From the NCBI RefSeq assembly GCF_016901225.1, contig NZ_JAFEUL010000001.1, forward strand, positions 1 to 64,000: a stretch of DNA of 64,000 nt, read 5' to 3'. The translations under genes were made by a program, and so were the position numbers. The stretch comes from Actibacterium sp. 188UL27-1 (GTDB lineage Bacteria > Pseudomonadota > Alphaproteobacteria > Rhodobacterales > Rhodobacteraceae). Position 1 is the stretch's first letter, and the number at the start of each line of letters is the position of its first letter. Positions 57,214 through 64,000 of this stretch are shown here, piece by piece. The notes under the pieces are model-generated. The model did no database searches. It saw only the letters and a program-made list of their open reading frames with translations, and was not told where the DNA came from.

Positions 57214-57665
57214 TGGTCGACTATGCCGTCTTGGCAGGAACCATTGCCAGCCTGACGGAAGGTGAGACCGACGCCGTTGCCCTGATGGCCACCGTGGCCT
57301 GCGAGGTTCACCACAGTGATGAGCGCTTTGACTGGACCGGGTTCTACCGCGTCACGGGGCCCCAAATGCTCAAGATCGGACCTTATCAAGGCGGCCATGG
57401 TTGCTTGAAAATTCCTTTCTCCAAAGGGGTTTGCGGGGCTGCTGCGCGGACGGGCGAGGTGCAACTGGTCGATGATGTGGAGGCGTTTCCGGGCCACATC
57501 GCCTGCGCCTCTTCCACCCGGTCGGAGCTGGTTTTGCCGGTGTTCGGGCAGGATGGTTTGCTGGCCGTCTTTGATATCGACAGCGACCAACCGGCCGCGT
57601 TTACCCAGACGGATGCGACCGCGTTGAGCAGGATCTTGACGGCGACGTTCAAGGCCGCTGCGTGA
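57210..57665 (+). CDS. free methionine-(R)-sulfoxide reductase (fRMsr, GAF domain)
   Basis: A 151-residue GAF-domain enzyme of the fRMsr/MsrC type. Catalytic Cys residues are in FSKGVCGAAARTGEVQ and HIACASSTRSELVLP. It reduces free methionine-R-sulfoxide using thioredoxin-type donors. Two ATGs occur at 57210 and 57213; the first overlaps the thiolase stop (ATGA). Confidence 0.92.
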   Translation: MMVDYAVLAGTIASLTEGETDAVALMATVACEVHHSDERFDWTGFYRVTGPQMLKIGPYQGGHGCLKIPFSKGVCGAAARTGEVQLVDDVEAFPGHIACASSTRSELVLPVFGQDGLLAVFDIDSDQPAAFTQTDATALSRILTATFKAAA

Positions 57666-58279
57666 GTTTCGACGGCTGGGCAGTCTTTGCGCTGTTCTGG
57701 GTGCTGTTCGTGACGACGCCGGGGCCAAATGCGGTGAATTGCATCCAAAATGGCATGATCCTGCCATTTGGCCGCGCGATGTGGGGTGTTGCTGCAATTT
57801 TGACGCAGGCGACGGCCTTTCTGTTGCTGTCAGCGGCTGGGGTCACGGCTTTGATCGTGGCGGCCCCGGCGGCATTTTTCTGGGCCAAGCTCATTGGGGC
57901 GGCGTTCCTGATCTGGCTGGGTCTGCGGGGCTGGATGCGGGCCGGGCAGCCGGTGCGGGTGGCTTTGACGGGGCGGCATGTCTATGGTCAGGCGCTGGCG
58001 ATTGCGACGATCAATGCCAAGAGTGTTGCCGGTTATCTTGCTGCTTTTACTCAGTTTGTTCAGCCCGAGATCCCGATTTGGGACCAGATGGGGATGATCA
58101 TGCCAACGGCATTGACGATCACGGCATTGAGTTACACAGGCTACACGGCTTTGGGCGCAGGTTTGGGCAAACTTGCCTTGGGCGCAGTCCTTAACCTATG
58201 GGTCAGGCGCGTGATGGCGGGGTGTTTCGTGGTCTATGGAATAGCGCTGGGCGCGACGGCTTGGCCGAGCCGCGCCTGA
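57662..58279 (+). CDS. LysE family amino-acid exporter
   Basis: A 205-residue membrane protein with five to six hydrophobic segments, beginning FALFWVLFVTTPGPNAVNCI (the family's PGPN motif in the first helix) and GAAFLIWLGLRGWMRA. RhtB/LysE proteins export amino acids or similar molecules. GTG 57662 overlaps the fRMsr stop by four bases, so the three genes thiolase-fRMsr-LysE are one operon. Confidence 0.94.
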   Translation: MSFDGWAVFALFWVLFVTTPGPNAVNCIQNGMILPFGRAMWGVAAILTQATAFLLLSAAGVTALIVAAPAAFFWAKLIGAAFLIWLGLRGWMRAGQPVRVALTGRHVYGQALAIATINAKSVAGYLAAFTQFVQPEIPIWDQMGMIMPTALTITALSYTGYTALGAGLGKLALGAVLNLWVRRVMAGCFVVYGIALGATAWPSRA

Positions 58280-58427
58280 ATAAAGAGGAGCCATAGGCAA
58301 TGGGCTTTAACGGTACTTGCATTTTTCTTCAAGGGGTTATCCGGTTTCGTATGGCTGAGAGGTCATTAGGCCATGCCCGCGGGACTACTCCCTGCTGTCG
58401 GATCAATCAGGGGCTGCCGCAACGGTG

Positions 58428-59075
58428 ATGTCGGCGGAGTATCACCCCCCAGAGACGCCGCTGGAGATCGTTCATCAGGACCATGAGATCCTTGTGGCCA
58501 ATAAGCCGTCTGGCCTTTTGTCCGTGCCGGGCAAGGGGGTCCATCTGGCCGATTGCCTGCTGGCGCGGGTGCAGGCGGCCTTCCCCGAGGCGCTGCTGGT
58601 CCACCGGCTGGACCGGGACACATCGGGCGTCATGGTCTTTGCACTGACCCCACACGCGCAGCGGCATCTGGGCCTGCAATTCGAGAAACGGCAGATCAAA
58701 AAGGCATATGTTGCAAGGGCTTGGGGGGAATTTGACGCGCGTAAAGGAACCGTCGACCTGCCCCTGATCGTCGATTGGCCCAATCGCCCACTGCAGATGG
58801 TGGATCATGAAAATGGCAAACAGGCGATTACGGATTGGAGCGTTTTGAAGGTGGGGCAGGGGGAGACGCGGGTCCGACTGATGCCGCAAACCGGGCGGTC
58901 GCATCAGTTACGGGTTCACCTGCGGGAGATCGGGCATCCGATCCTGGGCGATCCGTTCTATGCGACCGGGGCCGCGCGGAATTTTCCGCGTCTGATGCTG
59001 CATGCATTGGAGTTGCGGTTGCGCCATCCCGATGGTGGCAAGGGGATGAGGTTTCGGGCCGACTGCCCGTTTTGA
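58428..59075 (+). CDS. RluA family pseudouridine synthase
   Basis: A 215-residue pseudouridine synthase of the RluA/RsuA group. HRLDRDTSGVMVFALT has the catalytic Asp, LVANKPSGLLSVPGKG and GRSHQLRVHLREIGHPILGD follow. There is no S4 domain, and length is like the shorter TruC/RluE type. ATG 58428 is used; GTG one codon before also possible. Target RNA site unknown. Confidence 0.93.
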   Translation: MSAEYHPPETPLEIVHQDHEILVANKPSGLLSVPGKGVHLADCLLARVQAAFPEALLVHRLDRDTSGVMVFALTPHAQRHLGLQFEKRQIKKAYVARAWGEFDARKGTVDLPLIVDWPNRPLQMVDHENGKQAITDWSVLKVGQGETRVRLMPQTGRSHQLRVHLREIGHPILGDPFYATGAARNFPRLMLHALELRLRHPDGGKGMRFRADCPF

Positions 59076-59101
59076 GGTCGCGAACACGCGATACAGAACC
59101 A

Positions 59102-59120
59102 ATATGTATTCCATACATAT
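59102..59120. repeat. short AT-rich palindrome ATATGTAT-TCC-ATACATAT
   Basis: ATATGTAT (59102-59109), TCC, ATACATAT (59113-59120). A perfect 8-bp dyad just after the RluA gene stop. In a GC-rich genome it stands out; it may be a regulatory or transcription-end element. Confidence 0.45.
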
Positions 59121-59149
59121 CCCATGCATACGCGCCGCGCGGCGCTGGC

Positions 59150-59178
59150 CGGATCGGGCAACGGGGTCGCCCGATCCG
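59150..59178. terminator. 10-bp perfect hairpin at the end of the broken VPLPA-CTERM gene
   Basis: CGGATCGGGC (59150-59159), loop AACGGGGTC, GCCCGATCCG (59169-59178). Located directly after the C-terminal RRKPPRR of the damaged gene on the minus strand. It could be its terminator; no T-run is seen. Confidence 0.55.
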
Positions 59179-59179
59179 A

Positions 59180-60219
59180 AATCGGCGTGGCGGCTTGCGG
59201 CGCGTGGAGCCGAGCCCGCCAAGTCCACTGACGGCACCAAGCATCGGCAGTATGCTGGCCGGAAGTGGGATGATGGCCGGGGTCGGGTCAACCAAGTCCT
59301 GGAATGCGGAGGTCCGAAAGCGCTGTCCGTCTACTTGCCAAAAGTCGAAATTCACGAAGGTGCCGGATATGACCTCGCCGTCGTTCAGGAGAGACAGATC
59401 CACCTGGCCATTTTCCGACACGTCGGGGCCGACCACCTCTTCGAGGCCAGGCCCGAAGCCGATATCGACAGTGTTATTCCCCGCACCGCCATCGATGAGA
59501 CCATCGGTGAATCGCGTGGAGGTCAGCTTCACTCTGCTAGACGGAGGTGGAGAGGATCCGGAACATGTCATTACCGCCGCCGAATACGATATCGCCTAGG
59601 ATCCGGCGATCCCCAGCGATATTTATTAGGCTGTTGCCTTGGCTTTCGGCCAGTTGAACAGCGGTGCCACCGCGTCCCGGAGTTCGAGTTAAAACGGCGG
59701 ATGTTGAGCCCTCTTCCGAGCGAATGACCATTGGCCCTTCGTTTAGGATAGTTACGGGTCCACCGGGACGTTCGGGATTGATACCGTCGTTGTAAATGGC
59801 ACTAATTTTGACGCCGCTACTGTTGGAACTCTCGGATGCTGTTGATCTAATGACGGCCTCTTCGTCAGGATTCGACACCGTATCCTCGACGAATTCGACG
59901 CCATCCTCGCTACCGGTGATCATTCCATCATTCGACAGACCGCCCGTCGCAAACTGGACGCCATCCGCATCCTCGACCGACGGATCGACCAATCCGACGG
60001 TGCCTTCATTTCGGATGTCTACGCGGGATGGATTGACTTGGGCGCGGACGGCCTCGCAGCGGGAACGGTGACCCTGACATTGTCGGTCGCCGAAAAAATC
60101 GGGTCACAGTCCAGCATGGTGTACCGGAACTGTGTTCTGTTCAGGTTGCAGGTTGCGGCATGGAGGCTTAGCGGGGCAACCAAAGCGATCAGAAGTGCAG
60201 TGCCCCAAAAATATGTCAT
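59180..60219 (-). pseudogene. broken VPLPA-CTERM surface protein gene
   Basis: On the minus strand three reading frames together encode one secreted protein. Frame one (60219 to about 60050): signal peptide MTYFWGTALLIALVAPLSLH and mature start ATCNLNRTQFRY. Frame two (about 60050 to 59537): a repetitive, Asp/Gly-rich middle (VEDADGVQFATGG, FGGGNDMFRIL). Frame three (from about 59545): LIDGGAGNNTVDIGFGPGLEEV and the C-terminal sorting signal IIPLPASILPMLGAVSGLGG followed by STRRKPPRRF. The frames are shifted twice, and no stop follows the basic tail. So the gene appears inactivated, unless the shifts are sequencing errors. VPLPA-CTERM proteins are anchored by exosortase-type systems. Confidence 0.75.
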
Positions 60220-60381
60220 GGATCTCGTCTGGGGACGGCTCTTTCGTTAGCTGGAAAGAAGTGTCCGCTTCATAAATCTTTTCATGACAGTTTTTCTAAA
60301 AAGTGATGGGATTTGGAGGGTAGATGAAGATGGGCGTATGATCACTTAAAAATACAACATTTGCCCTGATTGGAGGGAGCG
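60220..60381. other. intergenic region, no feature
   Basis: AT-richer spacer between the broken surface-protein gene and the end of the TPMT-like gene. It should contain the promoter of the broken gene (minus strand), but I cannot define boxes. Confidence 0.4.
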
Positions 60382-61023
60382 TTACACTCTCGGCGCCAGG
60401 AGCCACGCAACCTCGGTTGCGGGGCATTTGCCTTTGAGGCCGCCTCTGACCTTGACCCGGGCTGGGTTGGTCAGGGTGTAGGCGGCGCTGTAATGGTTCG
60501 TGACCTCTTCGGTGGAGAGGGAGAAGGGCGGGCCGTCCATCACGGTCTGGTCATATTCGAAGGTGATCAGCAGTTGCGGGGCGTTGGCTGTGATTGTGGT
60601 CAGGTGGCGGGTGTAGCGCGGGCGCATATCCGGAGGTAGGGCCACCAGGGCGGCGCGGTCGAAGCTGGCATCGACAGGGCCGAGGGTCGCCGCGTTGAGA
60701 TCGAAGATGTCGCCCGCGAAGATGTCGATGCCAGGGGCACTGAACCGTTCGAGCCTGCCGGTCTGGCTGCGGGCCGATGTGAGGCCCAGATCCTGGAAGA
60801 GATCTTCGATTGCCCTTGTGCTGAGTTCGGCGCCCGCGATGCGGTAGCCCTGGGACAGAAGCCAGCCGATATCGCGTGTCTTGCCGCAGAGCGGGACGAA
60901 GATGCGGCCGTTTTCAGGCAGGGCGAGCGCCGGGAGATGGGCGATGAGCAGCGCGTTGATTTCGTGTTGATGGAAGGCGATTTGGTTGTTGGTCCACCGG
61001 TCGTACCAGAACTGAGCTTCCAT
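60382..61023 (-). CDS. tpm: thiopurine S-methyltransferase
   Basis: A 213-residue TPMT-like class I methyltransferase: FWYDRWTNNQIAFHQHEINA, LCGKTRDIGWLLSQGYR (SAM loop) and DRAALVALPPDMRPRYTRHL. Bacterial TPMTs methylate selenium, tellurium or thiol compounds. The chosen ATG 61023 gives the family-standard start; the longer frame overlaps the Lrp gene. The natural substrate is unknown. Confidence 0.93.
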   Translation of the reverse strand: MEAQFWYDRWTNNQIAFHQHEINALLIAHLPALALPENGRIFVPLCGKTRDIGWLLSQGYRIAGAELSTRAIEDLFQDLGLTSARSQTGRLERFSAPGIDIFAGDIFDLNAATLGPVDASFDRAALVALPPDMRPRYTRHLTTITANAPQLLITFEYDQTVMDGPPFSLSTEEVTNHYSAAYTLTNPARVKVRGGLKGKCPATEVAWLLAPRV

Positions 61024-61108
61024 GGGCGTGTCCGTTTTGGGCTTGGACGGGGACGACGCTCGTGCTGCGCACATCGCCCCGCCCACCGTCCCTTTGGCGT
61101 CGCGTTTA

Positions 61109-61573
61109 TTATAGCACGGGGAGGGCGGTGGTGTCTTTGATATCGTCCATGACGAAGCTGGCGGAGATGTCTGCGATGGGCACGCGGGCAATAAGCCGCT
61201 GATAGAAGTGATCATAGCCCGGTACGTCGGCCACGCGGACGCGCAGGACATAATCCAGATCGCCACTCATCCTATGGGCGCCGATTATTTCGGGCAAGGC
61301 GTGGATGGCAGCTTCGAACCTGGCCTGCCAGTCCGGGTTATGGGCGCTTGTGCGGATCATGACGATGACCAGCAGGGACAGGTCGACGGAGGCCGGATCG
61401 ACCAGCGCGACGCGGCGGCGGATGATGCCGCGCTGTTCCATCTGCCGGACACGGCGCCAGCAGGCATTGCGGGAGAGATGCACCCGCTCTGACAGCAGGT
61501 CCATGCTGATGGCGGCATCGTTCTGCAGCACATTCAGGATTCTACGGTCTGTTTCGTCAATGATCTGATCCAT
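61109..61573 (-). CDS. Lrp/AsnC family transcriptional regulator
   Basis: A 154-residue Lrp-type regulator: DETDRRILNVLQNDAAISMD, LSERVHLSRNACWRRVRQME (HTH), and the C-terminal RAM domain (LSLLVIVMIRTSAHNPDW, IGAHRMSGDLDYVLRVRV). Divergent from the DUF6356 and glutamine amidotransferase genes; two inverted repeats lie between the divergent starts. Confidence 0.95.
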   Translation of the reverse strand: MDQIIDETDRRILNVLQNDAAISMDLLSERVHLSRNACWRRVRQMEQRGIIRRRVALVDPASVDLSLLVIVMIRTSAHNPDWQARFEAAIHALPEIIGAHRMSGDLDYVLRVRVADVPGYDHFYQRLIARVPIADISASFVMDDIKDTTALPVL

Positions 61574-61618
61574 TGATGGGATTTTATCTCATCAATCGGT
61601 AATATTAAACCTCGATTG
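61572..61618. promoter_or_regulatory. inverted repeats upstream of the Lrp regulator
   Basis: ATTGATG (61572-61578) and CATCAAT (61590-61596), 11-base spacer, overlap the start codon of the Lrp gene. CAATCG (61593-61598) and CGATTG (61613-61618), 14-base spacer, overlap the first. Such phased dyads fit an Lrp-type multimer and autoregulation of the divergent pair. Confidence 0.55.
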
Positions 61619-61679
61619 GGACATATGCTGCCTTTGGCCGTGATATCCGTGCCGAATGGTCCACAAAGGAAGATGCTGC

Positions 61680-61925
61680 ATGCCAACCGATATCACCAAG
61701 ACGAAACGCCCTGCTGTGCTGGCGGCGTTCACAGATCACCCGGCCAGCATTGGCGAAAGTTACTGGCAGCATTTCGGCTTTGCCTTACGCTTTTCCGGGA
61801 GGTTGTTCGTGGCCGGTGGTGCGGCGCTGATCCACGCGGTTGTTCCGGCTTTGTGCGAGACCACGGCCAGCCGGTGCATCCGTGCGATGCATGACGACCT
61901 GACCCGCCGCCAGAGCACGGACTAG
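61680..61925 (+). CDS. DUF6356 family small protein
   Basis: An 81-residue protein: AFTDHPASIGESYWQHFGFA followed by a hydrophobic segment (LFVAGGAALIHAVVPALCE). This is the DUF6356 pattern (HPxSxGExYxxH). It may be a single-span membrane protein. ATG 61680 has AAGGAAG before it. The class II amidotransferase gene starts 18 bases later, so the two may be co-transcribed; function unknown. Confidence 0.88.
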   Translation: MPTDITKTKRPAVLAAFTDHPASIGESYWQHFGFALRFSGRLFVAGGAALIHAVVPALCETTASRCIRAMHDDLTRRQSTD

Positions 61926-61942
61926 GTGGTGAACTCCAAAAG

Positions 61943-62710
61943 ATGTGTCGATTTACTGCCTATATTGGCCCGAAGATCCCTTTGGAGCGGGTCGTTGTTT
62001 TGCCTGTTCATTCGTTGCTGGAGCAAAGCCATAACGCAACCGAGGCCAAGTTGGCCGTCAATGGTGACGGGTTTGGTGTGGCCTGGTATGCCGAACAGGT
62101 GCGCCCTGGATTGTACCGCGACGTGCTGCCGGCCTGGTCGGACGGGAACCTGACGGATTTCTGCCGCCTGGTGGAATCGCGCCTGTTTCTGGCCCATGTC
62201 CGCGCGTCGACCATCGGGCGGACGCTGCGGGTGAATTGCCATCCGTTCACGTTCGGGGCGTGGTCGTTCATGCATAACGGACGGATCGGAGATTTCCTGC
62301 GGATCCGGCGCGCGTTGGAGGAGAGCCTGCCCGATGCGCTGTACCATGCCTGCCAGGGGACCACGGATTCGGAGCTGTTGTTTCTGCTGTTGCTGTCCCA
62401 CGGGCTGGAGCACGATCCCTACGCGGCGATCCAGCGGACTGTTCAGCATATTGTCGACTTGCAGGGATCGGGCATTGAACCTACCCGGTTGACCTGTGCG
62501 TTGTCGGATGGTGCGCGTGTCATTGCCTTTCGCCATTCCAGCGATCGGCGCAGCCCGTCGCTGTATGTGGGGCGCGAGGCCGGGGCTGGCGGCCATGTCG
62601 TGGCGTCTGAACCCATCGATGGGCTGCCCCACGCATGGGAGCCCGTGGCCGAAGGAACGATCCTGACGGTCGACGGTATCGTCCAGCGCGTGCAGACTCT
62701 GGCGGCCTAG
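61943..62710 (+). CDS. class II glutamine amidotransferase (EgtC/YafJ-like)
   Basis: A 255-residue Ntn amidotransferase: the N-terminal Met-Cys (MCRFTAYIGP) gives the nucleophile Cys after Met removal. VNGDGFGVAWYA, FLAHVRASTIG, CHPFTFGAWSFMHNGRIGDF and TTDSELLFLLLLSH are class II GATase motifs. It resembles YafJ/EgtC-like hydrolases; the ergothioneine cluster is not present. It overlaps the convergent acetamidase gene by four bases. Confidence 0.94.
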   Translation: MCRFTAYIGPKIPLERVVVLPVHSLLEQSHNATEAKLAVNGDGFGVAWYAEQVRPGLYRDVLPAWSDGNLTDFCRLVESRLFLAHVRASTIGRTLRVNCHPFTFGAWSFMHNGRIGDFLRIRRALEESLPDALYHACQGTTDSELLFLLLLSHGLEHDPYAAIQRTVQHIVDLQGSGIEPTRLTCALSDGARVIAFRHSSDRRSPSLYVGREAGAGGHVVASEPIDGLPHAWEPVAEGTILTVDGIVQRVQTLAA

Positions 62711-63648
62711 GCTTTGGCGAGTGCTGTTTTCGGCAGCATCATATGAACGCCTTTTTCGCGGTTCACGGTCTGGGTGACGCGCAGATCGGCGGCGAGCGAA
62801 CAAAGCATATAGGCTTGGGCTTTCGTGAGGTCGCTGCGCTGGGTGATGAGCGTGATCATGTGGCGGAGGGCCATTTCAGCGCAACGGTCAAGGGTGGGGG
62901 CCATGCCCATGGTGATGAGGTAAGTTACGGTCTCCGCCTGGGGATAGTCGAGATCCAGGTCACGGCGGATCGTCAGGCGGAAGCGCCCTTCGAGGGCGGT
63001 TTCGATGGCGGTCACGCAGACCTCACCATCGCCTTGGGCGCCGTGGCCATCACCGCAGGAAAAGAGCGCGCCCTCGGCATGGACTGGCAGGTAGAGGGTG
63101 GTGCCTGCCACAAGTTCCTTATTGTCGAGGTTGCCGCCATGTTTGCGCGGCTCGATGGTAGAGATGCGCCCCCAGCCGGGCGGCGGGGCCACGCCCATGA
63201 CCCCGAAAAACGGGGCGAGCGGCAGTTCCAGCCCCCAGGGTAGGGTGGCGATACCCCGGTCGGCATCAAGGGGCAGGATGGTCAGGTGTGTCTCGTCGAA
63301 ATCATCGGGCAGGGTGCCGGTGAGTGGGCGAATGACATTGTAGCCCCAATCCTGGCGAAGCTGCACGTCTAGGATATCAACCTGCAGGACATCGCCAGGT
63401 TGTGCGCCTGTGACGGCCACGGAGCCGGTCAGGATATGGCCGGGCAGGGGCGGCGGGCCCGCGGCGTGGATCGCCAGCAATTCGGGCGGGACATGGAAGC
63501 CGGGGCCGGGCAGGACCTGGGGCGGGCCAGAGACCGTGCGGATTGTGACTTCCGCCCCGCTTTCGACCGTTAGGACCGGCGCGCGGGTCGCGTCGAAATA
63601 GCCCCAGTGGCAGGTTTCGGGCGCGGCCTCGACAACGGGGGCGGTCAT
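62707..63648 (-). CDS. acetamidase/formamidase family protein
   Basis: A 313-residue FmdA/AmdA-type hydrolase: FHVPPELLAIHAAGPPPLPG, VLQVDILDVQL, FFGVMGVAPPPGW, KHGGNLDNKELVAGTTLYLP, SCGDGHGAQGDGEVC. The zinc-binding HGGN-DN and GDGHGAQGDGE motifs are intact. It would hydrolyse formamide, acetamide or similar short amides. The start overlaps the amidohydrolase stop by four bases (ATGA), so the two form one operon. Confidence 0.93.
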   Translation of the reverse strand: MTAPVVEAAPETCHWGYFDATRAPVLTVESGAEVTIRTVSGPPQVLPGPGFHVPPELLAIHAAGPPPLPGHILTGSVAVTGAQPGDVLQVDILDVQLRQDWGYNVIRPLTGTLPDDFDETHLTILPLDADRGIATLPWGLELPLAPFFGVMGVAPPPGWGRISTIEPRKHGGNLDNKELVAGTTLYLPVHAEGALFSCGDGHGAQGDGEVCVTAIETALEGRFRLTIRRDLDLDYPQAETVTYLITMGMAPTLDRCAEMALRHMITLITQRSDLTKAQAYMLCSLAADLRVTQTVNREKGVHMMLPKTALAKA

Positions 63649-64000
63649 GGTGCCAGGCGACTTTCGGCGAGTGTGACCCAGTAGGAGCAGCCGATGGGGA
63701 TCACCTCGTCATTGAAGTCGTATTCCGGGTGATGCAGGCCGGGACCGTCCCCGACACCCAGTTGGATATAGGCGCCTTTGCAGGCTTGGAGCATATAGGC
63801 GAAATCCTCGCCGCCCGTGGTCCGGGGGATGTCGGTGTCGCACACGCCCGCCACATTGCGGGCGGCGGCGGCGCAGTGCTGCGTCTCATCCGGATGGTTG
63901 GTCATGACCGGGTAGGGCTCTTCCTCCAAACTGAAGGTGGCGGTCGCGCCGTAGCTTTGGGCGGTCAGGTCGACGACGGCCTGGATGCGGTCGAGCGTCT
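63645..64000 (-). CDS. M20 family amidohydrolase (C-terminal part)
   Basis: C-terminal part of an M20/hippurate-hydrolase-type aminoacylase; the gene continues beyond base 64000, so the N-terminal part is missing. PRTTGGEDFAYMLQACKGAY carries the metal-ligand Glu-Asp region, followed by LGVGDGPGLHHPEYDFND (His) and a terminal Ser/Leu-rich helix. It is followed by the acetamidase gene with a four-base overlap. Confidence 0.9.
   Translation of the reverse strand, partial: TLDRIQAVVDLTAQSYGATATFSLEEEPYPVMTNHPDETQHCAAAARNVAGVCDTDIPRTTGGEDFAYMLQACKGAYIQLGVGDGPGLHHPEYDFNDEVIPIGCSYWVTLAESRLAP

Overview
The window is a gene-dense, GC-rich chromosomal segment of an alphaproteobacterium, most likely of the Rhodobacteraceae/Roseobacter group. 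The signs are a petABC cytochrome bc1 operon with a long cytochrome c1, a CcrM-type GANTC methylase with a RAMA tail, an Rrf2 regulator, a VPLPA-CTERM-type sorting signal, a TRAP solute receptor and many ATGA/GTGA/TAATG gene overlaps. No rRNA, tRNA, CRISPR array, intact insertion sequence or phage was seen.

Layout. 0.2-3.7 kb (minus strand): a putative type VI effector cassette (adaptor-like protein, TNT-domain NADase toxin, small candidate immunity protein) followed by a DUF1194 VWA protein. 3.8-11.2 kb: lolA, an Rrf2/AhpD-like redox pair with a clear operator, ftsK, an aminotransferase and an amidase. 11.3-17.4 kb: housekeeping genes (UbiH-like hydroxylase, Trm112-like, LON-domain protein, CnoX-like thioredoxin, exonuclease III, I78 inhibitor, glutathione-dependent formaldehyde dehydrogenase, degenerate receiver). 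17.5-24.9 kb: a tight five-gene operon SWIM / DUF5691 / MoxR AAA+ / DUF5682 / VWA, the most system-like and least understood block. 24.8-30.2 kb: an outer-membrane barrel, petABC and aroC. 30.3-37.4 kb: a membrane-anchored winged-helix protein, small secreted proteins, rnhB, ccrM, a dienoyl-CoA reductase and a LysR regulator.

37.4-48.5 kb: an OmpA/AhpD-like/GNAT/MoaB-like operon, sfsA, map, a lone TRAP receptor, rsmD with a ferredoxin-reductase-like enzyme, peroxiredoxin, phhB, a FemAB-like protein, a GDPD and RidA. 48.6-53.1 kb: a type I secretion ABC/HlyD pair divergent from mlaA-mlaC. 53.1-59.1 kb: ggt, an RsbW/RsbV-like pair, thiolase, fRMsr, LysE and an RluA enzyme. 59.2-60.2 kb: a broken VPLPA-CTERM protein gene. 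60.4-64 kb: a TPMT-like methyltransferase, an Lrp regulator, DUF6356, a class II amidotransferase, an acetamidase and the C-terminal end of an M20 amidohydrolase.

Two blocks deserve most attention. The first is the TNT toxin cassette, which lies away from any visible T6SS structural gene. The second is the MoxR-VWA operon, whose DUF5682 member carries motifs reminiscent of TraB/TIKI/ChaN-like hydrolases. Gene functions are assigned from recognised motifs only; no database search was run.
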